Of a stretch of DNA of 64,000 bases, positions 61,149 through 64,000 are shown piece by piece. Position numbers and translations under genes: made by a program. The notes under the pieces are model-generated. The model made no database searches and was not told the DNA's origin. It saw nothing but the letters and a program-made list of their open reading frames with translations. Source of the DNA: Cydia pomonella (Eukaryota; Arthropoda; Insecta; Lepidoptera; Tortricidae); assembly GCF_033807575.1 (NCBI RefSeq), contig NC_084725.1:593001-657000 (forward strand), given 5' to 3'. The stretch's first letter is position 1. Each line of letters begins with the position of its first letter.

Positions 61149-62769
61149 TTTTATTTATTCGTATGGCAAAGAAAAAATACAATCGTTCATTCATATGTAT
61201 GAAATATAGGTAGGTATATTTATTACAGCAGTACGCCCAATTGCTGGATCCATTGGGTGACATTGTTGTCCAGGGTGAACAAGTCCACTGCCGGGTTGCC
61301 CTGGTATTTGGTGAGTGGGCATTCGCGGATAATATGGTCCATGCTCTGCACCGCAGCTCCACAATCGCATGCTGGCGACTCTCTCCAGCCACATCTGTGT
61401 AGGAACTCTCGACATCCACCCCAACCGGTTCGTAATCGATTTAACTGGCACCAACTTCGTCTGGGTAGTGAGAACCCTGTAGGTTTTTCTGTAGGGTTGA
61501 TGTTTGTCCCTAGGTTGGTAGGCAAGTTCTCATTCCATTCTTGGGTCCATCTCTCATTAATGTTGAAGGGGGTGTTTAAAAGTATTGAGGCAGTTTTATG
61601 TGGCGGTTGACGTGATTTCAGCCGGTTGGGTGGAGGTCTCTTGAACTCATTGTAGGCGGGTAGATTTGGTTTGGCTAGAATCTTCTGAGCTTCCCGGGTC
61701 AGAGCATGTTGCCTTCTTAAGTGCGGAGGAGCTATATGGCTCAGCACAGGTAGCCACTCTACGGGGGTGCTCTTGATGGTTCCTGTTATGCATCTCATAG
61801 CTTGTCTCAATTGCACATCCACCCGATGCACATGCGCACTGTTAAGCCACACCGGCGCGCAGTACTCTGCTGTGGAATAGACCAAGCTGAGGCAGGTGGT
61901 TCGAAGGACATCAGCATTTGCTCCCCAGGTAGTACCCGATAGCTTGTGCAGGATATTATTTCGGGTTTGTAGTTTCTTACCCAGCTTTTCGATATGTGGC
62001 GCATACGTAAGGCTGCGGTCGAGGGTCACGCCCAGATACTTTGGCGTCGGATTGTACTGTATAGTTTTACCCGAGAAAGTTATATTAGGTTGGTACTTGG
62101 CTATTTTATTGCAGAGATGGAATGTTGTTACTTCTGTTTTACTAGCGTTTGGGACCAGGCGCCATTTCTTGAAGTATCGTTCCAGCATGCCCAAGTCTTT
62201 GTTTAATATCTCTTCCGATGGTTCAAAGTGGGTACTTTGGCTGGTAATTACAATATCATCTGCATACATAAATTTTCGACTGGTGGTTACGGGGATGTCA
62301 TGTGTATACAAGTTAAAGAGAAGCGGGGCTAGAACAGAGCCTTGCGGAAGTCCGTTGTTGAGTGATCGTACACGACTCTGCTTATCACCAAGACGAACGG
62401 TGAATTCACGGTTACTTAGCATATTGTTGATCAACCCCACCATTCTTTTACATGGCACCGTTCTCATAAGTTTGTACATCAAGCCTTTTCTCCACACAGT
62501 ATCATACGCAGCTGACAGGTCAATAAGAACTGCGACGGTCTTTTGTTTATTTTGGAAACCCGCTTCTATGTGGGTTGTTAGCGAAAGTACTTGGTCTGTA
62601 CAGTTTCGTCCGCTGCGGAATCCTGCTTGTTCTACCGGAGTGACATTGTCTATAAGTGGTCTTATACGGGTATAAATCAGCCTTTCAAGGACTTTATATA
62701 CGCAGCTCAAAAGTGCTATAGGGCGATAGCTTTTTGGGTCTTGAGGGTTCTTTTCTGGCTTAAGTCTTT
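61149..62769 (-). mobile_element. Jockey-type non-LTR retrotransposon, 5'-truncated, young
   Basis: The 1621-base insertion lies between perfect 14-bp duplications. It holds an open RT-containing frame (62769-61223) and a 74-base 3' untranslated region ending in an A/T-rich tail (AATAAATAAAA on the minus strand). The 5' end is cut in front of the RT domain, the usual outcome of target-primed reverse transcription. Endonuclease and ORF1 are missing, so it cannot move by itself. Confidence 0.9.
61223..62769 (-). CDS. Reverse transcriptase part of a Jockey-superfamily ORF2
   Basis: An uninterrupted frame of about 515 codons starts inside the protein: RLKPEKNPQDPKSYRPIALL precedes SCVYKVLERL. 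Counting from that S as residue 2, RT motifs are FRSGRNC (31-37), the first catalytic Asp region LIDLSAAYD (62-70), LPQGSVLAP (121-129), YADDIVI with the catalytic DD (149-155), KTEVTTFH and KYLGVTLD. The C-terminal part has RLRTGWGGCREFLHRCG, CDCGAAVQSMDHIIRECPL and ends QLGVLL. That Cys/His knuckle with the RT motifs places it with Jockey/BS-like elements; the clade is not certain. No native ATG is present because of 5' truncation. No stop or frameshift is seen. The 259-codon plus-strand frame at 61896-62675 is its shadow. Confidence 0.9.
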
Positions 62770-62783
62770 ACCTCGATGAGAGT
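62770..62783. repeat. 14-bp target-site duplication, right copy
   Basis: ACCTCGATGAGAGT, identical to 61135-61148. The pre-insertion site therefore read ATGATC-ACCTCGATGAGAGT-GATGG (14-base site shown once). Confidence 0.9.
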
Positions 62784-63204
62784 GATGGCAAAGACGATAT
62801 AAATACCATGATTAGGTCACCACTGGGCGGTCTCGAGAGATCTCCTGAACACCAGATCCTACAGGGGACTTAATTATTCATAAATTATAAGCACTGTAAA
62901 CAGCGAAAGCTATAAATAACAATAAATTAAATAAAAAGATATGTGTAACAAAAATGGATTGGATTTAGGTCTAGATTAAGAGAAGAAACTCTAATAATAT
63001 TTATTGTATGACCGTTTGTTACATATAAAAAAAAACCTGAATAATAATTGTAGCCACCTGACATATGTTATAACTAATATTATAATAGGCTGATGTTATA
63101 TTATGTAACTTAGCTATAAATAGTTTTAAATATGAAAAATTGTGATTGTCATGTAAAACTATGTTTTAACCGACGAAAAAAACGGAGAGTGATGAATAAA
63201 ATGC
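62784..63204. other. No gene seen
   Basis: AT-rich. GTCACCACTGGGCGGTCTCG at about 62817 is a GC-richer scrap continuing the target sequence; it may belong to an older LINE. Confidence 0.4.
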
Positions 63205-63475
63205 TGTTCGTGTCAAATCTTGCAAGCTAAATCGATTACCATTATTAGATTAAGCTGAAACTTCACATACATATGTAAATTGGATGACAATTCAATATTA
63301 TTGTACCATCGAGCTGATCTGATGTTGGCAGGAGATGGCCATAGGAACTCTGTGATAAAACAACGCACCCAAATTACGTTTAGGTTTTTAATAATTGTCT
63401 CGATGAGTAGCTGTCTGTTGAAAGAAAAGTAGTCAGCGATGAAAGCTTGTATCAAAAAAGGAATTTTTGACAAAA
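63205..63475 (+). mobile_element. AAGCTTTTAT element, old copy
   Basis: AAATCTTGCAAGCTAAATCG, CCATCGAGCTGATCTGATGT, TCTGTGATAAAACAACGCAC and GCGATGAAAGCTTGTATC follow the family order. The left terminus is missing and changes are frequent. Confidence 0.75.
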
Positions 63476-64000
63476 AACTATATGAAGATATGTGTCAAAG
63501 CAAACAGTCCTAAAGACAAGACGGAAGACACCGCTCAGGGCGCGCTTTATAGCAGCACTTAACTTTCAATACACGATATTAAACGTTTTTGCGCCGCTTA
63601 CCGGTTACGCCATAGTTACGCGGGGACCGAGTCATGCAACATGCAGTCAGCATGATTAATTGTTTGATGGGAGTATCGGCAACATCTTGCTTTTGGGACA
63701 CAATCACACTTTATGAAAAGTATATGTAACTGATATTTTTGATATACGTAGCCAGCGAAAATATTTTATTCTTCTTTATTAAAAAAACATCTCCTATTTT
63801 GAAAAAGAAGACAATGTCTACAAATAAACGGGGAACCCTTGAATGTATTGATAACCGATAATTTCGGAATACATCATGTCAGTGCTATTAGCTCACAACA
63901 ATTCTTATAACGATTACAGTTTGTAAAATGTAAACGTTATTTTTTTACTCAATTATAGATCATAAATACATGACTTTATTATGTTGCAGATGATACTAAT
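63476..64000. other. No gene seen
   Basis: A GC-richer patch at 63520-63630 (CCGCTCAGGGCGCGCTTTAT, GCGCCGCTTACCGGTTACGC) has no defined signal. The remainder is AT-rich to the end of the window. Confidence 0.4.

Noticed and set aside
61896..62675. A 259-codon plus-strand gene
   Set aside because: It lies antisense to the intact reverse transcriptase frame and has no domain of its own; it is a shadow of the LINE.

Overview
The window is AT-rich, gene-poor eukaryotic DNA packed with degraded transposable elements. The repeat set (tRNA-headed SINEs ending in TCCTATAATATTTATTT, a LINE whose 3' end encodes LPSGGPYACLPP, the GAGTCGGACTCGCCC repeat and many short inverted-repeat elements) is the one I know from moth and butterfly genomes. 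I therefore place it in Lepidoptera; the species cannot be told. There is no operon, no bacterial-type gene, no CRISPR array and no intact functional RNA gene.

Layout. 1-9 kb: LINE tails, an inverted-repeat element, a tRNA-Ser-like SINE head, and three broken pieces of one retroelement with a restriction-like endonuclease (REL) domain, two of them head to head (5.98-7.54 kb). 9-20 kb: a small GC-rich exon candidate (10215-10279), the first of two nearly equal 478-bp DNA elements, RTE-like and other LINE ends, two SINE families, a promoter-like block with a spliced leader (18.06-18.44 kb) and a fourth REL copy. 20-31 kb: many copies of an AAGCTTTTAT-ended element, a SINE carrying a perfect snap-back hairpin, a GC-rich 30-bp minisatellite (24.48-24.71 kb) and a CpG-rich block at 28 kb. 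31-36.5 kb is the part most likely to belong to a host gene: a promoter-like GC-box/CRE/TATA block (32.39 kb), a possible acceptor at 34977 and a 55-codon first coding exon with a splice donor (35439-35603), followed by a decayed tandem copy of that exon split by a 125-bp element. 37-57 kb: RTE-like and LINE ends, a 1.26-kb foldback element, a REL fragment and more short elements. 57-64 kb: a possible protease-like exon on the minus strand (58925-59050) and the best preserved mobile element, a 5'-truncated Jockey-type LINE with an open reverse transcriptase frame and a perfect 14-bp target duplication (61135-62783).

Interpretation. The window probably lies in the long introns or the 5' region of one or more host genes. 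The exon candidate at 35.4 kb (rich in Met, His and Tyr, with an IKTE sumoylation-like motif, phase-0 donor) looks like an alternative first exon of a regulatory protein, but I cannot name the gene. Nothing here amounts to a new multi-gene system. The most informative signals are the exon duplication, the snap-back hairpin, the minisatellite, the REL family and the datable nested insertions. All repeat names in this annotation are local labels, not database names.
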